64,000 nucleotides of DNA. Source: Brugia malayi (taxonomy: Eukaryota > Nematoda > Chromadorea > Rhabditida > Onchocercidae). Below are positions 1 through 11,579 of this stretch, in pieces. Within the stretch, counting starts at the first letter, position 1; each line of letters starts with the position of its first letter. Made by a program: the position numbers and the translations under genes. The stretch is from positions 12,911,721 through 12,975,720 of the forward strand of contig NW_025062479.1 of the NCBI RefSeq assembly GCF_000002995.4, written 5' to 3'. The notes under the pieces are model-generated. The model was not told where the DNA came from, searched no databases, and was given only the letters and a program-made list of their open reading frames with translations.

Positions 1-410
1 TATAATTTCATAGAAACTTCAACTTTGAGTTATAAAATCGAAAATCATGAGAGTTATCAACAGCCATTATATTTCATGTAAAATATATAATAACTTAAAA
101 ATAGTTATTTGCGAATTAAACTAATCAAGCAGAAACTAAGCTATGATCAATTAATTTTTAGGCCTAACCTTGTTAAATACTTATTATGTAAATTGTTATT
201 AAATAAATTTCATTACTGATTCTGCTAAATACAGATGAACGTTATGCATTCGCATGGAATATTAGGATGAAAAAATCCATAACCTACAGGGACCGCAGAT
301 GATGATAGATCTTGAAATTTTAAGTGGAGAAATTTCAGCCTAGGATATATGAGTTTGAAATCACTGCTCTTAGTACACTAAAGCACAAATACTAGCCAGA
401 AGATTACTAA
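1..410. other. No gene recognised (left edge)
   Basis: AT-rich sequence. A minus-strand reading frame is open across about 230-400, but it does not resemble the missing half of the PTR protein and has no convincing splice sites, so it is not called. Confidence 0.5.
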
Positions 411-541
411 AATCTTTTTAAAAATTTAAATATGACATTATCTTGAATAGCAACTTTTTTTTATTTAAAATTTAAATATGACATTATCTTGAATAGCAAC
501 ATCTTTTTAAAAATTTAAATATGACATTATCTTGAATAGCA
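411..541. repeat. Three imperfect copies of a ~40-base AT-rich tandem repeat
   Basis: The core aatttaaatatgacattatc followed by ttgaatagc occurs three times, at about 412-454, 465-500 and 501-540, the second copy being shortened and joined by a T-run. It lies just 3' of the probable PTR exon 545-610, in an intron if that exon is real. Confidence 0.85.
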
Positions 542-544
542 GAC

Positions 545-3500
545 CTCAGCATTACTGCATACTTTCTTAGAATTATTTCCACATTTAGATCCAGTCATAT
601 TGAAGATTTTCTGCAGTCTCGTAGCAGTTGCTGAAGTTATTGAAAAAGTTTTTAACTGATTAATGCAAATTGAAGCTAACTGTTAAATTTGTCTGATAAA
701 TGATAGATAAAGTGTTATATTGTGAACTGAAATTTTAACATACATTACGCTTCATATTATTCACTTATTAAAACTTGCAGAAAAAAATGGAAGCTTTAAT
801 GATTTAAGAAATATAAATATATATAACATAAACAGAAATAGATAAATGATTTAAGAAAAGACAATATAAAAAAAAACCGTATTCGTTTAAAGGAGTTGTT
901 TTAACATAAAACAAATTGTTCCGACATGCTTCTTCCAGTCGTCCAAAAATCGCCAAAAATGCGACAAAAGCGCTTAAAGAATAACAAAAATTGAAAGCTA
1001 TTGCTGCAGCAGAATAGTAGCAGAAATAGATTACCTAAAAAAGTACTCATTTTAATTTTGAAATGAAATTTCTTTCATCCTTGATATATTACATTTTCAT
1101 TCAACTATTCAAAGTTTAAATGATTATGGCTATAATGATTGTCATTATAATCATTTAACTAGTTTAGTAACTGATTAACTAACTTTCCTACATGTGAAGT
1201 CTAAACATATAGAGATTCTAAATTTTGATTTCAGATTTGAAATTTTAGCATTATTTATTTCTACTATTCTCATTTTCACTATTCTGGGATATACTCTTTT
1301 ATATTTTCTTATTTAAATACTCTTCTGCTTATTTAAATTTATTTTTTACAAATGAAAACTTACAGCTGGTAATGGCGTAATAGAACCAATAAGAAAAGCT
1401 GTAATATCGGTTACCGATGTTATGGCGATTGATACAGCTGCATGTTGCATGGATACTTTGATCCGTTCCTCAACGGACAAATTTGAATTTGTTTCGTGCC
1501 AAGCAGCTAACATCAAAAATGTATCGTCGATACCAACTGCTGTATACCAATCTTTTCTTTTTTACTTTCATAATTTTTTACACTTCTAACTAAACCTAAT
1601 TATAAATCTTCACAAATGCTAATCGAAATGAATCTACGTAATCTGGAAGTTATTGCCTGTGTAAGAAAAAAAAAAGTTATATTTAATAAATAAAGCATTA
1701 AGTTATATTATCATCACGAAAGAAACATTCCCAAAATCAATCGAAATCTTTCTTTGAATTTTTTTTTAGTTCCTTTTATTTGTTCTGTACATATGACGCC
1801 TATTTCACTGTAAAGAAAAGTGAAAAAAATTAAGTTATTTACTAGATTATTAAAATTATTATGCAATATTAACTAACTAGAGTAAGCTTTATATCTCGCT
1901 GTAATCGTACTACTTCTGTTGCTCTAAAAGACTTTGGTTATTTATTATTTTATGAAAGAGTATTGGCTACCTCCAGTAAATTTAATTAGGCACTTTTTTA
2001 TCGGTGCTTTAACAATAAGAGAGGCGATTTCAATAGTGAAATCTCAAAAATTCATCATGTCATATGTAACTACTGTTTTCTATCATGGCTTCAGTGAAAT
2101 TTGAACTAATTAAGTGGTAAATTAAAATCACAGACAAGTAAGAAATAATTTACTGAGGCTAAGAAATGGCATAATTATCACAATATCAACGAATGGGACG
2201 TTGAACAGCAGCAATAGACCAATTGCTGATATGATAGCCATAAGGCTAATGATTACACCGATAAATCCGAGAAATGGTTTAGATTTAAGCCAATCGATAG
2301 CAAATGATAATTTTGAACAGTTCGGAATTGAGAAAGTGATTATATTGAAGGTGCATAATATTGAAAAAATTAGTAGCAATAGAAAGGTATAAGCAAATCT
2401 AAATGCATTTTTAATTTTTAATTTTCTGAATTAGTCTTTTTTCTAAAATCTGCATTAAAATTGTAAAATTTCTTCATTTAGTTTCATTTAATCTAAGAAA
2501 AATCTGTCTTATGATTTTTGATTAATCTGAAATTAAAATATTAATTATGAATGATTACTTTGGTGCAATGAGAACACTGCTTTTGATAAGTTCCATTTCA
2601 AAAATATCCGAATGAAAAGCATATAAACTGAGTAATTTAAACGGAATATTTTTCTCTTCGATTCGATTACTTAATGAATTTTCATAATCCCTGGAAATGC
2701 GATGATATTTATCTAATGGATAATTTTAAAACTATTTATGCTTTCTTTTCATGCTTCAAATTGACTATCTGATAATAATAAATAGAAAGGGAATCAGTGT
2801 TGAATTTCAGTTAATTATTTAAAATTACTCAGGCACTAACAAGCTCAGTTTCTGATTAAGTTCAGAGTTTTGCTGCAATTGATAAAGAACCATCCATGCT
2901 TTGGCTGTTTGAATTTGTTGTTTTGAATTCATCTGTACTCCTCCAAGTGTTTGCGATAGATCAGTTGCCTCGGTTGAAAATTGTGACTTGAATAATGGAT
3001 AGGTCACATTAAAATGACCCTACAAAAGGATACAATTTTATTCACTTTGTTCATTAATTCATGTATTTACTTTCACTATCTAATCGTTTATTTTCTATAT
3101 TATTTAATTCATTTTTTATTTCATTCTGAATATCGCTTCTCTATTTATTGATTGATTTATGTTTATTTGCATATTTATGAAATGCCACATTTCGGTGCAT
3201 GCACCAACCTGGTCACCACGATGAAATATATCGGCGATAAAACGAGCATGCGCTTGTTCAAAGCAATCGTTATGGTAGTGCAAACATATATTACGGTATG
3301 TGTACTGTAGCCCATCAACAGTAGTGAATGTTTCATTAGTAACCCAATCGAGAAGCATCAAGAATTCACCAGTATGAGGCATTCGCAAGATGTTACCACC
3401 ATCTTTGGCAAGGATAAGAAGATAAATGCTTTTTCTGCGGAATATATCTTTACCTAAAATACTATCTAATTTGAATTTAATTAAATGAGAAAATTTTTCT

Positions 3501-4119
3501 AAATCTTTTCATCAATTTTAAACAACTCATCTTTATCATAATGGTAGCTTAATAGCATAATGCAAATACGCAAATACCGGGATAAAACCGATGATCTTTG
3601 CTGGCCCAGCTATCCTGGAATACTTGATTTTCCAACTTCCATTGAGCTCGTAGCGGTGTGTATAAATAATGTACTCCTCTGACAATTTCAAATTTGAGAA
3701 AGATACCAGAGGAAAGTATGCAGGTTGTCAGTACTGAGATGATAATAAATGATACCGGATATCTGTAATCTTTTACTCGCAAACAATGAACTAAGACAAC
3801 TTCTTTAAGTTATTTTTAACTAATTGAGTTAAGAGAAGATTGATAAATAAAAATGACTTGTACTCATCTTGATAACCGGAAATAAGAAATGAATTTAATG
3901 GAATGAGTCCTTAAGAGCAGTTGAACTGATTTTAATTTGGATTTCAAATTCATATCAAATTTCGCTTATCTTATTGCTGATTTTGAATTGATAACCGGAA
4001 GTACTGAACCTGGCAACAAAACGGCAGTATTTCTGTAATACATCCGTAAGCGGTTTTTCGAGTGGCGCCCATATACATCGTTTCTTCTGTGAAAAGGATC
4101 TCTGTCCTTTTTCGGTCAT
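545..4119 (-). CDS. Patched-related (PTR) sterol-sensing-domain membrane protein, N-terminal half, partial
   Basis: Multi-pass membrane protein of the nematode patched-related family, thought to move or sense sterols or lipids at apical epithelial membranes. Exons in phase on the minus strand: about 4000-4119 (start ATG 4119; the donor is ambiguous), 3578-3775, 3209-3453, 2829-3019, 2559-2690, 2154-2398, 1364-1539, about 906-1034, and probably 545-610. The order fits the family: a short cytoplasmic N-terminus (EKPLTDVLQKYCRFVA), the first membrane helix (SFIIISVLTTCILSSG), a large ectodomain with Cys residues, then the sterol-sensing helices, with the diagnostic VGIDDTFLMLAAWHE at the 2398/1539 exon join and FGRLEEACRNN after the next helix. 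About 500 residues are visible. The usual length is about 900, so the C-terminal half lies beyond the left edge or in unrecognised exons. Exon 545-610 is supported only by phase and by splice sites. No internal stop is seen, so the gene looks functional. Confidence 0.85.
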
Positions 4120-5055
4120 TTTTTTTTTTTGCATAAAATTGACGGTCAGGCAAATTTTACAATGCAAAATAGGAGGAAAAGCAGAAGAGTCGTTGATAGG
4201 AAGTAAAAAGTAGTAATCAATTTGTTTGCAATAGCTCACTTACATAATTACTAGTATTCTTGAATTGAACTATCTTAAAGTACCATTGGAGTGGGTCCAT
4301 AACCAGTACTGCATGACCCAAATTCAGGTTTTATTCATCACTCGACAAGGCACCTTTTTGATTACTTTTGTTTACATAATTTTAGCCATAAGCATATTTA
4401 TGCAAGCGAATTTGTTTATAATTTTATTGTTGAAACTATTCAATTTTTAATCGAATTTATTTTTTCCAATTATTGTTCAATGCATCTGATTGTTTACAAA
4501 TGAAGAATGAAAACTTTGTTTACTAGAATTTTCCTATAATGACGTATTTACAATGAAATGCTAAGTATAGTTTAACATTCCATTGAAGTGAGATTATTGA
4601 ACAAAACAAACATCCAAAATTACAGAGATTTTTGGGAACAACGGGGTCAAACAATGAACGATGCATGGTTAGCATATGACTGATCAGCAGAAATTTTCAG
4701 CTGATCGAAATTTTATTTGTGAAAAAAGCACTTAAAGCTTTTCTAGTATTCTTCTTATAGCCATTTAAATCTTTCAATAAAACATTCAGCAAACACTGGA
4801 GTATTTGTAAAAAATTTTTTCAGCCTATTTCTGAACCGGAATTTTTATCTGTTTCTCCTCTTATCTTATATTCTTTTTCCATTTTTAGATACAAAGTAGT
4901 ATAAAAATCAAAGATAACAATTTTCTTTTTGCTCATGAACCTTTGACAATTGTTACACAAAGTATTTAATGCTAACAGATAGATAGTTTTAACGATTCAT
5001 ACATCTTTCCGTAACTTTGTTGATTTGTGCTTACTTCTGAAATCAAGTGAGAAAT
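4120..5055. other. Divergent intergenic region
   Basis: Lies between the start of the minus-strand PTR gene and the plus-strand small secreted gene, so it should hold both promoters. I see no conserved element and no coding exon. A T-run at 4121-4132 precedes the PTR start. Confidence 0.5.
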
Positions 5056-5980
5056 ATGTGGAAATTTCTGACAGTTATTTTACTTATGCAAATTGCTTTT
5101 AGCTCTGTTTCAACAAGTGGTATGTCTTTGACTTATTTTTATGAACAAGCAGAAACTTCCATATCTTCAGATTCTTTCCTCATTTAGAGGTCGGAAATGA
5201 ATAATTATTAATTAGCATACAATTTCTCAGGAATTTCACAGAGAATCAGTGAATTATTTTATTTGAAGAGTTGGTTCAAAATTTCTATCTTTTGCTAATT
5301 GAATCATTGTAAGCCAGAAATTAACAATAAATAGTGCTTAAGTAATTATTACTTACCTGTTTATTTCACTTCATGCAAAACAGTGCATTTTTAACATTTG
5401 TGAAACGCTTGTTGTTTCATACTTTCAAAAAAAAAAAGACCCTGTTGAACCTAGCAAAAAATTAGTTTAATTTTTGTTATGTAGACACTCCATGGCTCTA
5501 TAAAATCTTATTTACATATAGCTGAATTAAGTAATGTAATCAGTGCTAAGTTTTTGAATGAACAGTAAACAACTCATATTGCATTGTTCTTTCTGCCTTT
5601 TTCAAAAATTACTTAAATAACTAACTAATCTTTTTTTTTTTTTTTTTTTTTATAAAAAAAATTATTTGAAAAAAAAAAAAACTTTTTGAAAATGTTAGAT
5701 CTGACAACCTAAAATTGACTAAAATACTTTTCAGATTTTCAAATGAGAAAATTTTCATATATAAACCTGATAATTGTTAAAATTTTTGAAAATTAAAAAA
5801 AAAAATGATGCATTTTTGGATATTCCAGACATAATGTATGCTAAAGATCCGATCTTCACGATGCACTTATCACCACCAATTCAATGGACTTATCATGGTG
5901 AAGAAGAAGCGCATGATAATCCTATGACAGAATTAAAGGGCATTGAAGATATCACTAGAGATATAAAAATTGAAACATAA
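5056..5980 (+). CDS. Small secreted protein of 71 residues, unrecognised
   Basis: Two exons, 5056-5119 and 5829-5980, join in phase (codon split AGT-G|AC) across a 709-base intron with GT/AG ends. The product starts with a clear signal peptide (MWKFLTVILLMQIAFSSVS) and continues as a short acidic, Cys-free chain of about 50 residues with the stretch FTMHLSPPIQWTYHGEEEAH near its start. I recognise no family and cannot assign a function. The phase-1 intron just after the signal peptide is the same arrangement as in the other secreted genes of this window. The signal peptide, the matching phase and the typical splice sites support a real gene; lack of homology is the main doubt. Confidence 0.65.
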
Positions 5981-7044
5981 TTCTGCTAATCATTTATTTT
6001 GTTAATTTCGCATCATTTTTCGGCAAAACTAGACAAATTTCAATTCTAAAATAATATTTGTTAATTTGTTCGTTTTATTTTAATATATTATTTTAATTCT
6101 AATATATATAACATAAATTGTGTAATTTAAAATTACCTTCGTTCGATTACTTATATACCAATCGCTTCTTTCCTTTTTTTTCTCATATATTATTTGTATT
6201 TTGTTCCTTATGTTACATTAATTTGACGAAATATGGAATCAAAGTAACTCATACAAAATTCATGCAATTTTTTTTTCACACGTTAGAACAGATCATGCTA
6301 TTCTTCTAAAAAAGCTAGGTTTATGGAGTGAAAGGTAGAATTTGCTGTGCAAAGTTTTTCAATATAAAATTTCCGCATAACCTAAATTTTTCAGTTGAAT
6401 ACGAAATAATCAATGAGAATGCACAAGGAACAATGTACAGATAAGTGATAAAATGATAAAATTAGAACTTTTTATAACTTTTTGCAAAACATTTCATGCA
6501 ATTAACTAAGGGAGTTAAAAGGAGTAAAGGTATACTGCGTTAAATGAGATACTAGGCCTGGCCTGGACGGCTTCAGTTGAAAGAGACTAGCCTAAGTCTA
6601 ACTTAGTAGATTGGGCTTTATGACGATAGACTGGAAAAGATTCGTGCCAACACGTACCGAATTACATTTACATGTATAGCAATGAAACAATAAGCATATG
6701 ACGGTTACTGCAGCAAAATCTCATTCTCGAGAGTCCAAGATTTGTGTCATTTCTACTGCTAGGAAATCTCGGATCCAATTGGTTAGATGTTATCGAATAA
6801 ATAAATACATAGAAGTAATCTATTTCAAAAAGATGGGTGATGATAGGGAGGTAAGGGGAAAGGAAATGAAATGAAGTACTGTTCACGGCCGGTCTATATT
6901 TTCTCGTTGTCTGAGAATTCTAATCCGAATTAATGACCAGTTTTTCCCGTTATACAGGACTGTTTGTTCCAGTGCTTAAAAAAGAGCAGTCGTTCAATTC
7001 ATTGCAGTTTTCTTAGCTTATCGTTGTTGATAAAGTAATTTTAG
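5981..7044. other. Intergenic region upstream of the enoyl-CoA hydratase gene
   Basis: About 6540-6960 is less AT-rich than its surroundings (cggcttcag, ctcgagagtcc, cacggccggtc) but has stops in all frames apart from short chance frames. It may be promoter or a decayed repeat. No tRNA-like B box is visible. Confidence 0.4.
7031..7044 (+). promoter_or_regulatory. Probable spliced-leader trans-splice acceptor abutting the ATG
   Basis: The sequence taaagtaattttagATG places an AG acceptor with a pyrimidine-rich lead immediately before the start codon at 7045. In nematodes this is the typical position for SL addition, giving an mRNA with almost no gene-encoded 5' UTR. Inferred from sequence only. 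Confidence 0.5.
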
Positions 7045-9883
7045 ATGTCAAAAGTGATACGAAATTTATGGTTATTAATCGGTAATTCAACCAGAATTTT
7101 GTCGAGTTTTTGGGGTTTCCAACGATGTAACTTTGCTTGTAAGTACAAAATAATTCTTTCAAGAGTAACTTTTATAAAAAAATGCTATCATTATTTTTTT
7201 TTTGATTTTTCGTTTCGCCTATATCTGACTCTTCCGTTTGTATTGAAAGTTATTTACCCATTGGAATTATCCATTGCAGCTGCGGTACCCATGATCAAAA
7301 CCGAAAGGGTCGGTGAAAAAATGAATGTTGGTTTAATTAAGCTTGATAGACCTAAAGCATTAAATGCATTATGCAATCAGCTTATGCAAGAGGTAAGTTC
7401 ACGGATGAATTAGTTTGTTCGGAAGAAAAAGAAAAAAATTATTTAAGAAAAGTGTGCTTTGAATGTTTGGATTAACGGAACTTGTAAGAAAATGGTGTCG
7501 GAGGAGAGAGATGAAAAAGCATTTAAGAAATCTAAAAAATAAACGATGTGTATTATGCAATATTGAAATAGAAATTTCTGAATCTTGATCTTACACCTTT
7601 TATTTATTTTAAACAAAAGAAAGACTGGGGAGATAAATTCTCGTATTGCAGCTTTCAGATGCACTAGTTGAATTTGACAGTGATACTTCAATTGGAGCGG
7701 TGGTAATAACAGGTGATAAACGTGTATTCTCAAGTTAGATATACTTTTTTTCTTGTCTTCACTTTTTATTATTCGTGAATAGTTTTGAAGGAGATTACTG
7801 AGTTGATATATTTTATAGAGCATTCAAATCGTTTCGGATTTAAGTGAAAATTTTTCATGATTTAGTTAATTTCGCTCCTATAGAATCAGGCGTAGTGGTG
7901 GAACTGTACTGTCATTATTTATTGTATAGGTTCTTTTCACTTCTAATATATATAAAAGAAAAAAAAAAAAAAAAAAACGAAAAAGAAAATCTAATTCTGT
8001 TTTTTTTCTTTTTTTTTGCAAAACATCTAGTTGTCATTTATTGAACTTTTAAACTTTTTTAATGTAATGAACTAGTTGTCATTTATTGTTTGAATGTGAT
8101 GTAGTATGCGCTCTGGAGATTTTATGTGTATCTACATTAGCATGTATGACAGATGTTAATTTTGTATGAGTCATTCATTCTTATATGAGATTGATAAGAG
8201 ATTTGGAGCTTGAAAAGTGGAATATGTTGTGTAGCATTCTGCTTTTTTCTCTAGAAAGTCAAAGACAGGACAGAAAATGACAACTTGCAGTTGGTGAAAT
8301 TCTTTTTTCTTTTTCTTTTCCCCATTTTAAAGATGCAACGCATGAAAAGATATATGTAAAAATATGTAGCCGTTTAAATATGCATTTATAAGCATTACAG
8401 TGGGAGCCGATATAAAAGAGTTATGTGCTATTCAATATGAAACGAAATCATCTGAAAATATATTGCAAAATTGGACTCAAATATCGAAGATGAAGAAACC
8501 AATTATTGCTGCTGTGAACGGCCATGCACTTGGTGGTGGTTGTGAATTAGCTCTGATGTGTGATATAATTTATGCTGGAGAGGAAGCTAAATTTGGTCAA
8601 CCAGAGGTTATTATCGGGACTATACCAGGTAAAATTTTAGATAATAAAACCGTTGCAGTTTTACTATTCTGTCAATCAGGAGTCAGAAAAACTGGAGCAG
8701 ATTTAGTGTCTGAATAACTGTCCTTAAGAGTATATGGTACTATATATATGAATGGATTCACATAATTTACAAAATCTTTGTAGCGGTTAATTCACATAAC
8801 TTCTGAATTCATGAGCTTGTTCTCTACATGTAAGTAATATTACTTCAAACTTAGATATGATATAGAAAAATGTTTTCCAAATTCCGGATTCAGGTACGTT
8901 TAAAACTGAGGCAAGGTAATTTTTGATTCCTATAAAGTGTTTGCTAGTCATTTATAGAATGGAGAAGGTCGAATGCATCTTTCTAATAATTTAAGGAATT
9001 AGTTCAAAATTTGTTCGAAATCCTAGCATGTGCAATTTGCAGGTGCTGGTGGTACTCAACGATGGTTGCGTGTTACGGGTAAATCTATGGCAATGGAAGT
9101 GTGTTTAACAGGAATACCCATAACAGCACAGGAAGCAAAAGAATGTGGTTTAATTTCAAGAATATTTCCTATTGACCGTGTAACTTTTTTTTACACTTCA
9201 TCTTGATTAGCTGCTTTGTTCAACCTCAAACTTTTTACTGATTTCTTAATTTCAGTGCATTCTACATGGATTAAATAAGAATGAATGCATACTTTTAGTT
9301 GTTATATATTTTATTTATTGTAATTCTACAATTACGAAAATTTTATCAAATTAAGTGTTTAGGTTGTATTGGAGGCTATCAAGACAGCCGAAAAAATTAG
9401 TGGACATTCACCGCTGATAGTATCATTTGTAAAAGATGCTATTAATAGTTCCTATGAAACTTTCCTTCAGGAAGGCCTTCACTATGAAAGTCGACTATTT
9501 CATACCACTTTTGCAACGGTATGTTTCTATTTGATTGTTGTTTTCACCTATATGATTTTCGTCAAACACTGAAAGGATAACTTATCGTACTTATAAACTA
9601 ATGACTGGTAATGCGTTTTCAAATTGAATAGCACTTCTACGATATATAATCATTTTCGACATTAATTAACCTTTAACATTCAATGTTGTGAGATGATTTT
9701 CGATCTTAATCCAGATTTGATTTTAAAATCATATCGAATTTTGCAGATTTCAAATCACAAAAATTAATTTGTTCGAGATTCAAGTTATTCCAATCTTCAT
9801 AATGTTCTGTTTTTCAGAATGATCAAAAAGAAGGTATGAAAGCATTTTTGGAAAATCGTAAACCAAAATGGACATGTTCATGA
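7045..9883 (+). CDS. ech-6: Mitochondrial short-chain enoyl-CoA hydratase
   Basis: Hydrates trans-2-enoyl-CoA to L-3-hydroxyacyl-CoA in mitochondrial beta-oxidation and in branched-chain amino-acid breakdown. Seven exons in phase: 7045-7138, 7280-7392, 7652-7733, 8401-8628, 9043-9179, 9363-9518, 9818-9883, giving 291 residues, the usual length for ECHS1 (about 290). Residues 1 to about 30 are basic and hydrophobic ([20 protein letters not shown]), a likely mitochondrial presequence. The crotonase fold is clear: [12 protein letters not shown] near 45-60, GADIKEL at 98-104 for the oxyanion hole, [16 protein letters not shown] at 136-151 with catalytic Glu145, and [19 protein letters not shown] at 161-179 with catalytic Glu165, matching Glu144 and Glu164 of rat ECHS1. 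All key residues are present. The gene is convergent with the helicase gene. The symbol follows the C. elegans orthologue; I am sure of the family and less so of that exact orthology. Confidence 0.95.
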
Positions 9884-10195
9884 TTTGCAGACGCAGACGT
9901 AAGGACATATTTATTGAATTCATTTATTGAATATTACATATATGTGAGTAGTCCAATCAAATGCTACAACTGTAGCAAGCTATTTTCGAGTCATAAATTT
10001 TTAATTTCTTTAAATGATAATAAATCTGCTCAACCTTTATTATGAACTAACTGTTACGTAATATAGCCGTTAACAAATATTACTGTTATATTTCCTTCTG
10101 CTTACTCTTGCATTGCGACAGTTTGCGAATTACGATTGACATTTTCACACATCCATGTTCCAGGTAATTTAAAGGTGCTTCAAAGTAATTCTGAA
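9884..10195. other. 3' flank of the enoyl-CoA hydratase gene
   Basis: Non-coding. An AATAAA hexamer at 10019-10024, about 136 bases past the stop, is a candidate polyadenylation signal. Confidence 0.45.
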
Positions 10196-10577
10196 TTATT
10201 TGAATATTGCAGGTAGGACAACATTTTCGTCAAGGTAGACAGCATTATGTGTGATCATGATGAAATTACTAATACTATAAATGTATACAATTGTTGGGAT
10301 TATTTTAAGGAAGAATTCATACTTAGTTGCAATGATATTTTGCAAAAGATATAAAGTAGATGCATGAACTAAAAAGTGCGTTTCAAGTAGAAAGGGGAGT
10401 AGGAATCTTCTGATATGCGATTCACTGCTGTCCTGATGTTCTTGTGAGCCTTCCTAACAAAAGATATTTGAATGTGAAACAAATTCTCAAAATTCATTTC
10501 CAAACTGAAAGTAGATATTTCGCGACTCTTCCGCACCATTTCCTGCCTGTACAGAGACGTTTGATTGGAGACTTCAT
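10196..10577 (-). CDS. Possible two-exon small gene, doubtful
   Basis: An acceptor-like atttcag at about 10584-10590 precedes ATG 10577. A basic, Cys-containing start (MKSPIKRLCTGRKWCGRVAK) runs to a possible donor at 10505. After a 52-base intron, a frame starting at 10453 stays open for 85 codons to a TAA at 10196. Joined, it would give about 109 residues, basic first and hydrophobic at the end. No family is recognised. Open frames of this size are expected by chance a few times in such AT-rich DNA, so this is only a candidate. Confidence 0.2.
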
Positions 10578-11579
10578 TTTAAACTGAAATGATATTTGAA
10601 AGAAGTTAAACAAGTTATAAAAAATGCGAGCCGTAAATATGGTAGAAAACCGTACAAAAAATGTAACGCGCCCAATAGGATCTCATTTTAATAAAAGCAT
10701 CTTTTTGCAGTTTTAAGCTAGAAAATTCCCTTTTTGGAAATGTGAACTTTTCGTGGTTTTTATTTACTTTCCCATTCATTTTGTTAACCACACAATGGAT
10801 ATAACAATTTAAAAGGTAAAATTATTGTAAAAATATTTGAGGTCGATTGAGATTTGTAGAAAGACATCAATTCAATTCTAATAACAGTTGGCAGGCGTCA
10901 GTCTTGCAAAAGGCAGCACATAATGAGAATTAGCATAATGTGGAATCCACGAATGAGAAAAGTGAATAGATCATTCAGCTCTAAAATCACTAATTACAAG
11001 TGCTCTTTGTATTCACTCATTCTTTGTTATATGTTACAAAATAGATGCAAGCAAAAAGCAATTTTGTAAATACTGTTTCATTTATTGAACACTTGCTCAA
11101 CATCAATCGTTTTGTAATGTTAATTTTTATACAAACAATGATCAGAATTGGCAAAAGAATAGGTGACAGCAGTTCTTTTTTCGGTTGAATTTCTGAACTA
11201 CACGAAAATTGACACAAATCGATTTATATCTAAGAAAGGAAAAGGAAGAGACGTGAGTTCTATCATTTTCCATTTTTGTTTTCGAATGCTAGAGATGTTT
11301 TCCAATTTGAATATGTTGCAATTCTTTAGCATCTAATTATCAAAATTGTAATCCTAGATAAATCCAGAAGAATAGACTCTCTCCTCCCAAGAAAAAAAGA
11401 AAACGATGACTAGACTTAACGATGCACTGAAAAAATCAATAGCAGCCGAAAAATTCCCAAATTTATTTTTCCAAAGCTGAATTTTTGCATGTAGGAAAGT
11501 GATAGTGCCTTTACCAATAATTTTCTGCTAACCAAAATATTTTTCACTGAACATATTTCATTTTAACATTCTTCATATT
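10578..11579. other. Convergent intergenic region
   Basis: 3' flank of the helicase gene. AT-rich, with no exon, RNA gene or repeat that I can support. Confidence 0.45.

Noticed and set aside
6540..6960. GC-richer stretch considered as tRNA, SL RNA or exon
   Set aside because: No cloverleaf boxes, no spliced-leader-like sequence and stops in all frames.
7443..7823. 126-codon minus-strand frame
   Set aside because: It overlaps an exon of the enoyl-CoA hydratase gene on the opposite strand and has no recognisable content.
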